DNA from: Dietzia sp. NCCP-2495
GTDB lineage: Bacteria > Actinomycetota > Actinomycetes > Mycobacteriales > Mycobacteriaceae
DNA: 64,000 nt
Assembly: GCF_026011735.1 (NCBI RefSeq)
Contig: NZ_BRVN01000001.1
Span: forward strand, 124,001-188,000
Direction of reading: 5' to 3'
The notes beneath the pieces are model-generated. The model had not been told where the DNA came from. It searched no databases and saw nothing but the letters and a program-made list of their open reading frames with translations. The first letter of the stretch is position 1. The number at the start of each line of letters is the position of its first letter. The position numbers were made by a program, and so were the translations under genes. Of this stretch, positions 36,604-47,169 are shown piece by piece.

Positions 36604-37914
36604 ATGTGCCAGCTCGACCGTCACCGCCCCACTCCCGACTCCCCCGCCCTCTCGCGTCGGACCGTCCTGGCCGCAGGGGGCGCCGGGGTCCTCGCCGCGG
36701 TCGGTGCCACGGTCCTGGGAACCCCTGCCGCGGCATGGGCCCGCCCCACGCAGCCCGTCGCCGACGACGTGGACGTCTACGTGATCGTCACCGACGGCAT
36801 GATCCCGTCCGAGCTCAACGCGGCTCAGGCGCCCACCCTGTCCCGTTGGGCCGATCACGGCACCCGATACACCTCGGCGCGGGCGCACATGATCGCCGAG
36901 ACCCTCCCCAACCACACCGCGATGATGACCGGGGTCTACCCCGACCGGAACGGCGTTCCCTCCAACTCGATCTGGGACCGCGCGGCCGGCGATGAGCGCA
37001 CCCTCGACCGTGCGGACGACATCACCTACCCCACGGTGCTCGAACGAGTCCGGGTCGAGGCCGGCGTCACCACGGCCAGCGTCCTGAGCAAGGACTACCT
37101 CCACGGGATCTTCTCCGGACGAGCGTCGGTCCAGTGGGCGCCGTTCCCCCTTGTGCCCGTCACGGATCATTCACTCGACGAGTTCACCGTCGAGGCTCTC
37201 AAACGGACGGTGATCGACCACAGTCCCCGGTTCACCTTCGTCAACCTCGGTGACATGGACCGGTTCGGACACATGGATCTCAGCGGCTACTCACTGCGGG
37301 TCGCGCGCAACCAGGCGGTGTGGAACTCCGACCACAAGCTCTTCCAGTTCGAACGGTTCCTGCGTGAGACCGGGCGGTGGGAACGGTCGGTCCTCATCGT
37401 GCTGGCCGACCATTCGATGGACTGGTCGGTTCCGGAGAACTTCATCAACGCGGGGGCGGCCATCGACGCCGACCCGGCACTGCGTGGCCGGTTCGGGATC
37501 GCGCAGAACGGCGGGGCGGACACTTTCACCTATCTGGGGGCGCCGGCAGAGCGTGGAGCGGCCCTCGACCGGCTTCGCACCGTCTTGGCCGGGCTGCCCG
37601 GAGTCAACTCCCTCTACGACCCGGCCGAGCTCCGTCTCGGCGAGCGCGCCGGGGACCTCGTCGCGACCTGTCACCCGGGGTGGCGGTTCTCCGATCCCAC
37701 CCCGCTCTCCAACCCGATTCCCGGTAATCACGGTCACGAGGCGACGTTGCCCATCCCGTTCTTCGTCTCCGGCGGCCATCGGATCGTGCGCCACGGTCAG
37801 GTGGTCGATCGTCCGGTCACCACGCGTGATGTGGCCCCCACCGTTGCGCGTCTGTTCGGCCTTGATCACGGGGACATGGACGGGTCCCCGGTTGTCGAGG
37901 CGTTCGACCTGTAG
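36604..37914 (+). CDS. Secreted alkaline-phosphatase-superfamily phosphodiesterase (Tat signal)
   Basis: Metal-dependent hydrolase of the type I phosphodiesterase/nucleotide pyrophosphatase group. The protein has 436 residues. Residues 16-48 are a twin-arginine signal (SRRTVLAAGG, hydrophobic core, cut probably after AAAWA). The metal site is seen in VTDGMIPSE (Asp), ETLPNHTAMMTG (nucleophile Thr in PNHT), GDMDRFGHMD (Asp, His), LADHSMD (Asp-His) and GNHGHEA (His). It is alone on the plus strand among minus-strand genes and ends at a strong terminator. Substrate unknown; nucleotide or phosphodonor release outside the cell is the natural guess. Confidence 0.85.
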   Translation: MCQLDRHRPTPDSPALSRRTVLAAGGAGVLAAVGATVLGTPAAAWARPTQPVADDVDVYVIVTDGMIPSELNAAQAPTLSRWADHGTRYTSARAHMIAETLPNHTAMMTGVYPDRNGVPSNSIWDRAAGDERTLDRADDITYPTVLERVRVEAGVTTASVLSKDYLHGIFSGRASVQWAPFPLVPVTDHSLDEFTVEALKRTVIDHSPRFTFVNLGDMDRFGHMDLSGYSLRVARNQAVWNSDHKLFQFERFLRETGRWERSVLIVLADHSMDWSVPENFINAGAAIDADPALRGRFGIAQNGGADTFTYLGAPAERGAALDRLRTVLAGLPGVNSLYDPAELRLGERAGDLVATCHPGWRFSDPTPLSNPIPGNHGHEATLPIPFFVSGGHRIVRHGQVVDRPVTTRDVAPTVARLFGLDHGDMDGSPVVEAFDL

Positions 37915-37997
37915 CGGCGCGTCGCCGTGGGCCTGTGGCGGCGTGTCGCCTTGTGACCGTCGCCGTGGGCGACGAGACCGGGTCGACGACGACGACG

Positions 37998-38042
37998 AGA
38001 CCGCCCGTCTCCGGGACGTGATCGTCGGGAGACGGGCGGTCT
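37998..38042. terminator. Bidirectional terminator between convergent genes
   Basis: Perfect 15-bp inverted repeat (AGACCGCCCGTCTCC and GGAGACGGGCGGTCT) with a 15-base loop between the phosphodiesterase and aspS, which converge. A smaller hairpin (GTCGCC, GGCGAC) lies a few bases to its left and a GTCGCCGTGGGC element is repeated there. Confidence 0.85.
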
Positions 38043-38069
38043 GATCAGACGCGGATCGCTGCTGCCGGC

Positions 38070-39866
38070 CTAGTCGGCTGTCGCGACCTCGTCCTGCTGC
38101 CGACGGGGCGCCGGCGTGGCGTCGATACCGGACTCCTTGCGCTGCTGCGGGGTGATCTCCGCGGGTGCGTCGGTGAGGGGGTCCACGCCGCCACCGGACT
38201 TGGGGAACGCGATGACGTCACGGATCGACTCGGTACCGGCGAGCAGTGCGCAGATCCGGTCCCAGCCGAAGGCGATGCCGCCGTGCGGCGGGGCACCGTA
38301 GGAGAACGCGTCCAGCAGGAAGCCGAACTTCTCGCGGGCCTCGTCCTGAGTGATTCCCATGACGCCGAACACCCGTTCCTGGATATCCTGGCGGTGGATA
38401 CGGATGGAACCGCCACCGATCTCGTTGCCGTTGCACACGATGTCGTAGGCGTGCGCCAGCGCCGAACCCGGGTCGGTGTCGAAGCTGTCGAGGTGCTCGG
38501 GCTTGGGCGAGGTGAAGGCGTGGTGCACCGCGGCCCAGGCGCCGGAACCCACGGCCACGTCACCGGCAGCGGTGGCGTCGTCGGCGGGCTCGAACATCGG
38601 GGCGTCCACAACCCAGGTGAACGCCCACGCGGTGGGGTCGATGAGGTCGAGCTTGGCGGCGATCTCACCACGGGCCGCGCCGAGGAGCGCGCGGGTGGAC
38701 TTCACCGCGCCGGCTCCGAAGAAGATGCAGTCCCCCGGCTCGGCGCCGACGTGGGCTGCGATGCCCTCACGTTCGGAGTCCGACAGGTTCTTGGCCACCG
38801 GGCCGCCGAGTTCGCCGTCCTCACCCACGAGGATATACGCCAGTCCCTTGGCGCCACGCTGCTTGGCCCACTCCTGCCAGGCGTCGAGCTGGCGGCGTGG
38901 CTGCGACGCACCGCCCTTCATCACCACCGCACCCACGTAGGGCGCCTTGAACACGCGGAAGGGGGTGTCGGCGAAGAACTCGGTGCACTCGACCAGCTCG
39001 ATGTCGAACCGAAGGTCCGGCTTGTCGGAGCCGTAACGACGCATGGCCTCGTCGTAGGTCATGCGCGGGATCGGCGTGGTGATCTCGATGCCGGCCGCGG
39101 CCCACACGTCGGTGAGGATCTCCTCGGCCAGGGCGATCACGTCATCCTGGTCGACGAAGCTCATCTCCACGTCGAGCTGCGTGAACTCCGGCTGGCGGTC
39201 GGCACGGAAATCCTCGTCGCGGTAGCACCGGGCAAGCTGGTAGTAGCGCTCCATACCGGCCACCATGAGGAGCTGCTTGAACAGCTGCGGCGACTGCGGC
39301 AGTGCATAGAACGTGCCCGGCTGCAGGCGCGCCGGGACGAGGAAGTCGCGGGCGCCCTCGGGGGTCGACCGTGTCAGGGTCGGGGTCTCGATCTCCACGA
39401 AGTCGTGGCGGGCCATGACCGACCGGGCGGCGGCATTGACCTTCGACCGCAGTCGGAGTGCCGCACCGGGGCCCTCACGCCGCAGGTCGAGGTAGCGGTG
39501 CCGCAGTCGCGCCTCCTCGCCGACCTCGTCGTCGAGCTGGAACGGGAGCGGCGCGGCCTCACCGAGGACCTCGAACGACGTCACGTCGATCTCGACCTCG
39601 CCGGAGGTCAGATTCGGGTTCTCCGATCCCTCCGGACGACGGTCCACCACGCCGGTGATCGAGACGCAGTACTCGTTGCGGAGCCGGTGGGCACGCTCGG
39701 CCACGTCCTCGGAGCGGAACACGACCTGGCAGATGCCGGTCGAGTCGCGGAGATCGACGAAGATGACCCCGCCGTGGTCACGGCGACGTGCAACCCAACC
39801 GGCCAGGGTGACTGTGGCTCCTGCATCGGCGGCTCGGAGCTGGCCGGCGGAATGGGTGCGCAGCAC
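38070..39866 (-). CDS. aspS: Aspartyl-tRNA synthetase
   Basis: Charges tRNA-Asp; actinobacterial forms often also charge tRNA-Asn for the amidotransferase route. The protein has 598 residues. The N-terminal OB-fold ([19 protein letters not shown]) is followed by class II core with [43 protein letters not shown] cut into its usual motif 2, a GAD insert ([11 protein letters not shown]), and motif 3 [12 protein letters not shown] at 39864-39866 has AGAGGA about 9 bases upstream; a possible -10 box TAGACT lies 96 bases upstream. Convergent with the phosphodiesterase. Confidence 0.96.
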   Translation of the reverse strand: MLRTHSAGQLRAADAGATVTLAGWVARRRDHGGVIFVDLRDSTGICQVVFRSEDVAERAHRLRNEYCVSITGVVDRRPEGSENPNLTSGEVEIDVTSFEVLGEAAPLPFQLDDEVGEEARLRHRYLDLRREGPGAALRLRSKVNAAARSVMARHDFVEIETPTLTRSTPEGARDFLVPARLQPGTFYALPQSPQLFKQLLMVAGMERYYQLARCYRDEDFRADRQPEFTQLDVEMSFVDQDDVIALAEEILTDVWAAAGIEITTPIPRMTYDEAMRRYGSDKPDLRFDIELVECTEFFADTPFRVFKAPYVGAVVMKGGASQPRRQLDAWQEWAKQRGAKGLAYILVGEDGELGGPVAKNLSDSEREGIAAHVGAEPGDCIFFGAGAVKSTRALLGAARGEIAAKLDLIDPTAWAFTWVVDAPMFEPADDATAAGDVAVGSGAWAAVHHAFTSPKPEHLDSFDTDPGSALAHAYDIVCNGNEIGGGSIRIHRQDIQERVFGVMGITQDEAREKFGFLLDAFSYGAPPHGGIAFGWDRICALLAGTESIRDVIAFPKSGGGVDPLTDAPAEITPQQRKESGIDATPAPRRQQDEVATAD

Positions 39867-40095
39867 TACGGTGTTCCTCTCGTCTGGATGGCGATGTGTG
39901 GTCGTGGAGCGGGCGAACCGCCGGGGCACCGGTGGCCGGCCGAGCGGCTCAGACGAGGGACAGTCTACGGCCACCACCGGATTCGGCTCGTGTCGGACAC
40001 CCCGGGGCCCGCAGCGCAATAAGGTTATCGACACAGCGCCGAGGTGGTGACGGCCCGGAGGACGGGCGGCCGGCGCATCAGAAGGGGCAGCGGCC

Positions 40096-41004
40096 ATGAC
40101 TTTCAGGCAGAACGGTCAGCTCGACACGAGCGGGGTGTCCGGTGGTGGCGGAGGTCGTCGCCGTGGCGTCGCGATCGGCGGCGGCGTCGGTGGCATCGCG
40201 ATCGTTCTCATCGCCCTGTTCCTGGGGGTGGACCCCTCACAACTGGGACTGACCGAGGGCGGCACCACCGATCAGGGTGCGACAACTGAGTCGGCCCAGC
40301 AGATCCAGCAGCACATCGACCAGTGCGACCTGCAGCAGGCCAATGCGGACACGACGTGCCGGATCGTCGCCACCACGGAGAGCCTCGAGGACGTCTGGAC
40401 CGCTCAACTGCCCCAGCAGGTGGGTGTGGACTGGATCCAACCGCACACCAACATCTTCACCGGTGGAATCGACACAGGGTGTGGCGCGGCGACCTCGGCC
40501 GTCGGCCCCTTCTACTGCCCGGCGGACAACGAGGTATACCTCGATCCGTCGTTCTTCGACGATGTTCTGGTCCAGCAGCTCGGCGGCTCGGGCGACGGGG
40601 CATCCCAGATGTACGTGGTGGCCCACGAGTTCGGCCACCACCTCCAGACCATGCTCGGCGACATCCAACGCTCGCAGCAGGACCCGGCCGGTCCCTCGTC
40701 CGGTGCCGTTCGCGTCGAACTCCAGGCTGATTGCTACGCGGGCCTGTGGGCACATTTCGCGACGGGCACCCCGGCACCGGGCGGCGAACTCCCCCTGTTG
40801 GAGAGTCTGACCGAGCGCGACGTGGACGGGATCATCCAGACCGCGGAGGCGATCGGTGACGATCACATCCAACGCACGGGAGGGGCCAGGGTCGACCCGA
40901 GCTCGTGGACCCACGGGTCCTCCGAGATGCGCAGGCAGTGGTTCCTCACCGGGTACCGGGAGGGATCGGTCCAGGCCTGCGACACGTTCTCCGCGCGGCT
41001 GTAG
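40096..41004 (+). CDS. YpfJ-family neutral zinc metallopeptidase-like protein
   Basis: Membrane-anchored protein of 302 residues with a glycine-rich cytoplasmic N-terminus ([10 protein letters not shown]), one membrane helix (about residues 26-45) and an extracellular domain. That domain holds the zincin motif [13 protein letters not shown] (HExxH) and a downstream glutamate-rich helix [14 protein letters not shown] (third ligand region), plus [23 protein letters not shown], all typical of the family (Rv2575 in M. tuberculosis). ATG with AAGGGG about 9 bases upstream. Its stop is only three bases from the converging hisS stop. Substrate unknown. Confidence 0.9.
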   Translation: MTFRQNGQLDTSGVSGGGGGRRRGVAIGGGVGGIAIVLIALFLGVDPSQLGLTEGGTTDQGATTESAQQIQQHIDQCDLQQANADTTCRIVATTESLEDVWTAQLPQQVGVDWIQPHTNIFTGGIDTGCGAATSAVGPFYCPADNEVYLDPSFFDDVLVQQLGGSGDGASQMYVVAHEFGHHLQTMLGDIQRSQQDPAGPSSGAVRVELQADCYAGLWAHFATGTPAPGGELPLLESLTERDVDGIIQTAEAIGDDHIQRTGGARVDPSSWTHGSSEMRRQWFLTGYREGSVQACDTFSARL

Positions 41005-41007
41005 GTT

Positions 41008-42288
41008 TCAGCCGTCCAGCAGGCCTCGGACGTGGTCGACCACGGAGTCCAGCGGAACCGGATGCTGTTCGCCGTCCGCCATGTTCTTCACCACCGCTGT
41101 CCCGGCCGCGAGCTCGTCCTCACCGATCACGATCGTCACCGAGGTGCCGGAGCGGTCTGCGGCCTTGAACGCACCCTTGAGGCCACGGTCGCCGTATGCC
41201 ATATCGGCGCGGATGCCGTCGCGCCGGAACTGTCCGAGCAGGGGGACGAGAACGGCCTTGGCGGCGGAGCCGAGCGCGACACCGAAGACGTCGACCCGGC
41301 CGGTGACGGTCGGGTCGATGCCCTCGGCCTCGAGAGCGAGCACCGTGCGGTCGACGCCGATGCCGAACCCGATGCCCGAGAGATCCTGTCCGCCGAGCTG
41401 GGCCATCAGACCGTCATAGCGCCCGCCGCCTCCGATACCGGACTGCGCTCCCAGCCCGTCGTGGACGAACTCGAAGGTCGTCTTGGTGTAGTAGTCGAGC
41501 CCGCGGACCATCCGCGGGTTGATCTCGTACGCGACCCCGAGAGCATCGAGGTGCGCGCGGACCGACGAGAAGTGCTCGGCGCTCTCGTCGGAGAGATGAT
41601 CGAGCATCAGTGGAGCGTTCTCGAGCTGAGCACGCACTTCCGGACGCTTGTCATCGAGGACCCGCAATGGGTTGATCCGGGCGCGTTCGCGCGTCGCCTC
41701 GTCGAGGTCCAGACCGCTGAGGAACTCCTGCAGCCGCTGTCGGTACTCCGGACGGCAACTGTCGTCGCCGAGCGAGGTCAACTCGAGGCGAAAGCCCGTC
41801 AGACCGAGCGACCGGAACGCCTGGTCCGCGACCGCGATCACCTCGGCGTCGAGTGCGGGGTCGTCGACGCCGATCGCCTCGATCCCAACCTGCTGCAGCT
41901 GCCGGTACCGGCCCGCCTGCGGGCGCTCGTACCGGAAGAACGGCCCCGCGTAGCTCGCCTTCACCGGGAGTTGTCCCCGATCGAGTCCGTGCTCGATCAC
42001 CGCGCGCATGACTCCAGCGGTTCCTTCCGGTCGGAGCGTGACACTGCGACCGCCCCGGTCCTCGAAGGTGTACATCTCCTTCGAGACGACGTCGGTGGAC
42101 TCCCCCACACCCCGGGCGAACAGGGTGGTGTCCTCGAAGATCGGAAGCTCTATGTGCCCGTAACCGGCGTTGCGCGCCGCAGCGGTGATCGCGTCGCGTA
42201 CCGCCACGAACGCAGCTGACGTCGGCGGAACGTAATCAGGGACGCCCTTGGGTGCCTTGATGGTGGACTTCTTCTGGCTACCGGTCAC
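41008..42288 (-). CDS. hisS: Histidyl-tRNA synthetase
   Basis: Charges tRNA-His; class II, 426 residues. [12 protein letters not shown] opens the protein; motif 2 is [24 protein letters not shown]; the histidine-specific boxes [13 protein letters not shown] and [15 protein letters not shown] follow; the C-terminal anticodon domain ends LLDG. GTG at 42286-42288. It precedes the metallo-beta-lactamase gene and follows aspS in the same order as M. tuberculosis Rv2580c-Rv2572c. Confidence 0.96.
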   Translation of the reverse strand: MTGSQKKSTIKAPKGVPDYVPPTSAAFVAVRDAITAAARNAGYGHIELPIFEDTTLFARGVGESTDVVSKEMYTFEDRGGRSVTLRPEGTAGVMRAVIEHGLDRGQLPVKASYAGPFFRYERPQAGRYRQLQQVGIEAIGVDDPALDAEVIAVADQAFRSLGLTGFRLELTSLGDDSCRPEYRQRLQEFLSGLDLDEATRERARINPLRVLDDKRPEVRAQLENAPLMLDHLSDESAEHFSSVRAHLDALGVAYEINPRMVRGLDYYTKTTFEFVHDGLGAQSGIGGGGRYDGLMAQLGGQDLSGIGFGIGVDRTVLALEAEGIDPTVTGRVDVFGVALGSAAKAVLVPLLGQFRRDGIRADMAYGDRGLKGAFKAADRSGTSVTIVIGEDELAAGTAVVKNMADGEQHPVPLDSVVDHVRGLLDG

Positions 42289-42332
42289 GGGTCGGGATTC
42301 CTCGGTCTTCTCGAAGGGATGCTGGGTGGGGT

Positions 42333-42998
42333 TCAGAGGTCGCGGAGGAACGGGTTCGACCGGCGCTCCCGACCGATTGTCGTGGACGGGCCGTGTCCCG
42401 GGAGGACGATCGCGTCGTCGTGGAGCACCAGGAACTTCTTGGCGATCGACTGCAGAAGAACCTCGGTGTCGCCACCCGGGAGATCGGTCCGCCCCACGCC
42501 GTCCTGGAACAGGACGTCTCCTCCGAGGACCACCTCCCTCGGGCCCTCCTCAGTATCCACGGTGATCCGGAACGACACGGAACCGCGGCTGTGCCCCGGG
42601 ACGTGGTCCACGTCGAAGACCATCGAGCCGAAGGTGAGTGTGTCCCCGTCGAACACCTCGATGACGTCCGCTGGTTCGGTGAACGTCGTGTCCTTCAGCA
42701 ATGCGGAGATGTCCATCGAGATCGCCTTGGCGGGATCCGCGAGCATCTCGCGGTCGTCCGGATGGATGTAGGCGGGGACGCCGTAATGATCAGCGACCTG
42801 CTGGGCGTTCCAGATGTGATCGAGATGCCCGTGAGTCAACAGGACCGCCCTCGGCTTGAGACCCGCCTCGGAGACCTGGCGACGGACCTGCGGCTCCGCG
42901 TCCTGGCCGGGGTCGACGATCACGCACTCACCGGAATCATCCGCCACGATGTAGCAATTGGTCTGGAACATCCCTGCGGGGAAACCCATGATCTGCAC
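42333..42998 (-). CDS. Metallo-beta-lactamase-fold hydrolase, glyoxalase II-like
   Basis: Soluble hydrolase of 221 residues. The dinuclear metal site is complete: [12 protein letters not shown] (HxHxDH), [13 protein letters not shown] (His), [18 protein letters not shown] (Asp) and [11 protein letters not shown] (His). [15 protein letters not shown] is the usual start of the glyoxalase II-like group. GTG at 42996-42998 with AAGGAG about 9 bases upstream. Position next to hisS matches Rv2581c. Hydroxyacylglutathione hydrolase is unlikely in mycothiol users, so the true substrate is open (perhaps a mycothiol thioester). Confidence 0.88.
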   Translation of the reverse strand: MQIMGFPAGMFQTNCYIVADDSGECVIVDPGQDAEPQVRRQVSEAGLKPRAVLLTHGHLDHIWNAQQVADHYGVPAYIHPDDREMLADPAKAISMDISALLKDTTFTEPADVIEVFDGDTLTFGSMVFDVDHVPGHSRGSVSFRITVDTEEGPREVVLGGDVLFQDGVGRTDLPGGDTEVLLQSIAKKFLVLHDDAIVLPGHGPSTTIGRERRSNPFLRDL

Positions 42999-43208
42999 TA
43001 CTGCAACTCCTTACGTTGGACATCCCACGGCGATCAGCGCGGCCAGGACCGTTCAACGACCCACGACACCGGCAGTGGTGTTCGGCCTTCTCAGCCCAAC
43101 CTGGTAGACAAGGACCCTGGGTTGGAGCGTCGTGGGCGAAGTCCCCAAGGGGCATCCGCGATCATTCCAGCCGACCGTTCCAGCCTAGTCCAGGTACCCA
43201 GGAGGGTC

Positions 43209-44132
43209 ATGTCCACCAACCAGGAACGCCGAGCCGAGGCCCGTCAGCGCCTACGCGAGCAGATGGAGGCCCAGGCCCGCCGCGAGAAGCAGCTCAAGAT
43301 CGGGGCCGCCGTCGTGGTGGCCGTCGTCCTGCTCGGCATCGTGGGCATCGTGGTGTGGAACAAGGCCGAGCAGGCACGAGCCGAGGAATACGCGGCCAAT
43401 TGGCTCACCTGTGAGTACCCGGAGGACACCAGTACCCCGGAGAAGGTCGACCCGGAGGAGTTCAAGGAGGACGGCCCCGAGGTGATGGCCGAGGCAAAGC
43501 GCTACAACGAGCGGATCGACACGATCGCCGACACCAAGCGCGAGGGTCAGTCGCCCACCGGTGACCAGCCGCGACGGGGTACCGCCGCGGTCACCATCGA
43601 CACGAACAGCGGCGAGATCCCGCTCACGCTCGATCGCGCCGACGCGCCCTGCAACGTGGCCAGCTTCGTGTCACTCGCCGAGCAGAAGTTCTTCGACGAG
43701 ACCGAGTGCCACCGCCTGACAGTCGCCGAGGAGGGCGCATCGTTGTCAGTCCTCCAGTGTGGTGATCCCACCGCGACCGGACTGTCGGGACCCGGCTACT
43801 CGGTCGTCGACGAGCCTCCGACGGACCTCGCGGTGGCGGAGGACGGTTCGGGAATGACGGTCTACCCCCGAGGCACGGTCGCCATGGCGAAATCCCAGAC
43901 GCCGAACAGCGCGGGTAGCCAGTTCTTCCTCGTCTACGAGGACTCCACGCTCCCGCCCGAGTACTCCGTCATGGGGACGGTCGACGAGTCCGGACTCGAG
44001 GTGCTGGACAAGATCGCCGACGCAGGGATCAAGAGCAACGAACCGGAAGACGCGGACTACCAGCAACCGACGAAACCGGTGAAAATCGAGAAGGTGACGG
44101 TCGGAGCCCAGGAGGGCCTGCCCGAGGCCTGA
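43209..44132 (+). CDS. Membrane-anchored cyclophilin-type peptidyl-prolyl isomerase
   Basis: Protein of 307 residues. The N-terminus is a highly charged cytoplasmic helix (RRAEARQRLREQMEAQARREKQ), then one membrane helix (about residues 33-52) and an extracytoplasmic cyclophilin domain: NVASFVSLAEQKFFDETECHRLT, MAKSQTPNSAGSQFFLVYEDS, YSVMGTVDESGLEVLDKI. It lacks part of the classic active-site (usual FH-R pattern is reduced), so isomerase activity is likely but not assured. ATG with AGGAGG six bases upstream. Corresponds to PpiB (Rv2582) beside rel in M. tuberculosis. Ends at a terminator. Confidence 0.88.
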   Translation: MSTNQERRAEARQRLREQMEAQARREKQLKIGAAVVVAVVLLGIVGIVVWNKAEQARAEEYAANWLTCEYPEDTSTPEKVDPEEFKEDGPEVMAEAKRYNERIDTIADTKREGQSPTGDQPRRGTAAVTIDTNSGEIPLTLDRADAPCNVASFVSLAEQKFFDETECHRLTVAEEGASLSVLQCGDPTATGLSGPGYSVVDEPPTDLAVAEDGSGMTVYPRGTVAMAKSQTPNSAGSQFFLVYEDSTLPPEYSVMGTVDESGLEVLDKIADAGIKSNEPEDADYQQPTKPVKIEKVTVGAQEGLPEA

Positions 44133-44152
44133 CCCCTCGACATCGACGCCAG

Positions 44153-44182
44153 CGGCCCGCCTTCACCGGAGAAGGCGGGCCG
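44153..44182. terminator. Terminator between converging cyclophilin and rel genes
   Basis: Twelve perfect pairs (CGGCCCGCCTTC and GAAGGCGGGCCG) with a 6-base loop 20 bases after the cyclophilin stop and 44 bases before the rel stop. It probably serves both strands. Confidence 0.8.
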
Positions 44183-44225
44183 TACCCGTATGTTCGTCGA
44201 CGTGGTCCTCACGACGCCTTGCCGG

Positions 44226-46562
44226 TCAGTTGGAGGTCACGCGACTCACGTCGAAGACCCCCTCGACCCGGCGAACCGTGTTGAGGACGTGACCCAGGTG
44301 TTTCGGATCCGCCATCTCGAAGGTGAATCTCGAGATGGCAACCCGGTCGTCTCCGGCCGTCTGCACTGACGCGGACAGGATGTTGACCTTCTCGTCGGCG
44401 AGCACCTTGGTGACGTCGGAGAGCAGCCGATGCCGGTCGAGCGCCTCGACCTGGATCGCCACGAGGAACACCGACCCCGGCCGAGGAGCCCATTCGACCT
44501 TGACCAGGCGTTCCGGCTCACGGTGAAGGTCCGTGGCGTTGGTGCAGTCGGTGCGGTGCACGCTGACGGTTCCACCGCGCGTGATGAACCCCAGGACCTC
44601 GTCACCGGGAACAGGAGTGCAGCACCTGGCGAGCTTGGCGTGCACGTCCTCGACGCCGCCCACCAGGACCCCCGCGCCGGCCGGGGCCGGTCGATGGGGG
44701 GTGATGGTCTTCTCGCCGGACCGGTCAGCCAGTTCCTCGGTGACCTCGTCGACGCCGCCGAACGCGGAGACCAGTCGCCCCACAACGGTCTTGGCGGACA
44801 CGTGGTTCTCGCCGATCGCCGCGTACAGCGCGGTCACGTCACCGAAGCCCAGTTCCCGGGCGACATCCGCGATGGTCTCGTTGGAGAAGACCCGGTGCAC
44901 GGGCACCCCACCGCGCCTGACCTCGCGGGTGATCAGGTCCTTGCCCCGCTCGAGCGCCTCTTCCCTGCGTTCCTTCGCGAACCACTGCCGGATCGAACTC
45001 TTGGCACGTCCGGAGACCACGAATTTCTGCCAGTCGAGGCTGGGCCCCGCATTGGGGTCCTTGGAGGTGAAGATCTCCACTACCTCGCCGTTTTCCAGGG
45101 GCCTCTCCAGAGCGACGAGCTTGCCGTTGACCCGCGCACCGATACAACGGTGTCCGACCTCGGTGTGTACCGCGTAGGCGAAGTCGACCGGTGTCGACCC
45201 GACGGGCAGGTTGATCACGTCGCCCTTCGGTGTGAAGACGAAGATCTCCTTGCTCGTCATCTCGAATCGCAGCGAGTCGAGGAACTCACCAGGATCCGCT
45301 GCTTCGCGCTGCCAGCTGAGCAGTTGACGCATCCAGGCCATTTCGTCGACCTCTGCCTGGTCGCCGTGATGTTTGCCCTTCGTCTCCTTGTACCGCCAGT
45401 GGGCAGCGATGCCGTACTCGGCGTTCCGGTGCATCTCGTGCGTCCGGATCTGGATCTCCAGCGGCTTGCCGTCCGGTCCGATCACCGTGGTGTGCAGTGA
45501 CTGGTAGACGCCGAACCGCGGCTGGGCGATGTAGTCCTTGAAGCGTCCCGGCATCGGCTTCCAGGTCGAGTGGACGACACCGATCGCCGCGTAGCAGTCC
45601 CTGACGTCCTCGCAGAGGACGCGCAGTCCGACCAGGTCGTGGATCTCGTCGAACTCCCTGCCACGGACGATCATTTTCTGATAGATCGACCAGTAGTGCT
45701 TGGGCCGACCCTCGACGGTCGCCTGGATGTGGGCCTTCTCGAGTTCGTTCTTGACCCGCCCGATCACCGTGCCCAGATAGACGTCACGGCTCGGTGCGCG
45801 GTCCGCGACGAGCCGGACGATCTCCTGGTACTTCTTGGGCTCGAGGATCGCGAAGGCCAGATCCTCGAGTTCCCACTTGATGGTCGCCATCCCGAGTCGA
45901 TGCGCCAACGGCGCGATCACCTCGAGGGTCTCGCGTGCCTTCTTGGCCTGCTTCTCCGGCGGGAGGAACCTCATCGTCCGCATGTTGTGGAGGCGGTCCC
46001 CGACCTTGATCACCAGTACACGCGGGTCATGCGCCATCGCGATGATCATCTTGCGGATGGTCTCCGCTTCTGCGGCCTCGCCGAAATCGACCTTGTCGAG
46101 TTTCGTGACCCCGTTGACGAGATGCGCGACCTCGCCTCCGAAATCCGCAGCCAGCTCCTCGAGCGAATAGTCGGTGTCCTCGACGGTGTCGTGGAGCAGT
46201 GCCGCGACCAGCGTCGTGGTGTCCATGCCCATCTCCGCACAGATCGTGGCGACGGCGAGGGGATGTGTGATGTACGGGTCGCCAGACTTCCGGAACACCC
46301 CGCTGTGCTTACGCTCGGCGAGGGCGTAGGCGCGAGCCAGCAGACCGACGTCCGACTTCGCGTGGTGCATCCGGTGGACCCGGACGAGAGGCTCGAGCAC
46401 CGCAGGGGTCGATGTGACGGTGAGGCCGGAGGTGAGTCGACGTGCCCACCGGGCCCGGACACGCCGGCCGGCGGACGGTCGGGTACCGGGGATCACCGGT
46501 ATCGGCTGGGTACGCGGCTCGTGCTGAGGATCGCGTTCGGCGGGATCAGGTCGTTGCGTCAT
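44226..46562 (-). CDS. rel: Bifunctional (p)ppGpp synthetase/hydrolase
   Basis: Controls the stringent response by making and degrading (p)ppGpp. The protein has 778 residues. Hydrolase HD domain with [15 protein letters not shown], synthetase domain with [10 protein letters not shown] and [22 protein letters not shown], then TGS ([28 protein letters not shown]), a helical region, and C-terminal ACT. The RFKD motif is the signature of bifunctional Rel proteins rather than synthetase-only RelA. ATG with GGAGGAG eight bases upstream. Follows the order apt-rel-ppiB-hydrolase-hisS of M. tuberculosis. Confidence 0.96.
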   Translation of the reverse strand: MTQRPDPAERDPQHEPRTQPIPVIPGTRPSAGRRVRARWARRLTSGLTVTSTPAVLEPLVRVHRMHHAKSDVGLLARAYALAERKHSGVFRKSGDPYITHPLAVATICAEMGMDTTTLVAALLHDTVEDTDYSLEELAADFGGEVAHLVNGVTKLDKVDFGEAAEAETIRKMIIAMAHDPRVLVIKVGDRLHNMRTMRFLPPEKQAKKARETLEVIAPLAHRLGMATIKWELEDLAFAILEPKKYQEIVRLVADRAPSRDVYLGTVIGRVKNELEKAHIQATVEGRPKHYWSIYQKMIVRGREFDEIHDLVGLRVLCEDVRDCYAAIGVVHSTWKPMPGRFKDYIAQPRFGVYQSLHTTVIGPDGKPLEIQIRTHEMHRNAEYGIAAHWRYKETKGKHHGDQAEVDEMAWMRQLLSWQREAADPGEFLDSLRFEMTSKEIFVFTPKGDVINLPVGSTPVDFAYAVHTEVGHRCIGARVNGKLVALERPLENGEVVEIFTSKDPNAGPSLDWQKFVVSGRAKSSIRQWFAKERREEALERGKDLITREVRRGGVPVHRVFSNETIADVARELGFGDVTALYAAIGENHVSAKTVVGRLVSAFGGVDEVTEELADRSGEKTITPHRPAPAGAGVLVGGVEDVHAKLARCCTPVPGDEVLGFITRGGTVSVHRTDCTNATDLHREPERLVKVEWAPRPGSVFLVAIQVEALDRHRLLSDVTKVLADEKVNILSASVQTAGDDRVAISRFTFEMADPKHLGHVLNTVRRVEGVFDVSRVTSN

Positions 46563-46611
46563 GCCCGACTCCTCCCTGGGTAACCGGACGCCGTGGTCAT
46601 GCGCCCGATGC

Positions 46612-47169
46612 CTATGCGACCGTCAAACAGGTCAGCGGTGTGCCCGACAGTCTATCCCGACCCCCCAGGCCGGGAACCTCGAGAATGACGGACAGACCGG
46701 CGACGACGGCGCCGCAGTCATCGAGAAGTCCCACCGCTGCTCCGAGAGTGCCTCCGGTGGCGAGCACGTCATCGACGACGAGCACGCGCTTACCGCGGAG
46801 CTCCAGGCCGTCAGCCGGTAGCTCGAGCGTCGCGGCGCCGTACTCGAGTTCGTACGACCGGGAGTGGACGGGCGGAGGCAGCTTGCCGGCTTTGCGGATC
46901 GCCAGCACACCGGTGTGGAGGCGGACAGCCACTGCGCCGGCGAGGAGGAATCCCCTGGCATCGAGTCCGGCGACGTAGTCGATCGTCCCGATCTCGTGTC
47001 CGGCCATGAGACCGTCGACGACCGCGTCGAACCCCTCGGCATTCGCCAACACAGGCGTGAGGTCGCAGAACTGGACCCCGTCGGTCGGGAAATCTTCTAC
47101 CCGTCGCATCAGTCGTTCAACCGAGTTGGTGATCTCCGGGGTGACGGTGGTGACGTCGGATGCGGTCAT
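46612..47169 (-). CDS. apt: Adenine phosphoribosyltransferase
   Basis: Salvages adenine to AMP with PRPP. The protein has 185 residues. The start has [20 protein letters not shown], the centre [20 protein letters not shown], and the PRPP loop is [25 protein letters not shown] at 47167-47169 overlaps the secF stop (ATGA), so translation is coupled to secF; rel follows 49 bases downstream. Confidence 0.96.
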   Translation of the reverse strand: MTASDVTTVTPEITNSVERLMRRVEDFPTDGVQFCDLTPVLANAEGFDAVVDGLMAGHEIGTIDYVAGLDARGFLLAGAVAVRLHTGVLAIRKAGKLPPPVHSRSYELEYGAATLELPADGLELRGKRVLVVDDVLATGGTLGAAVGLLDDCGAVVAGLSVILEVPGLGGRDRLSGTPLTCLTVA

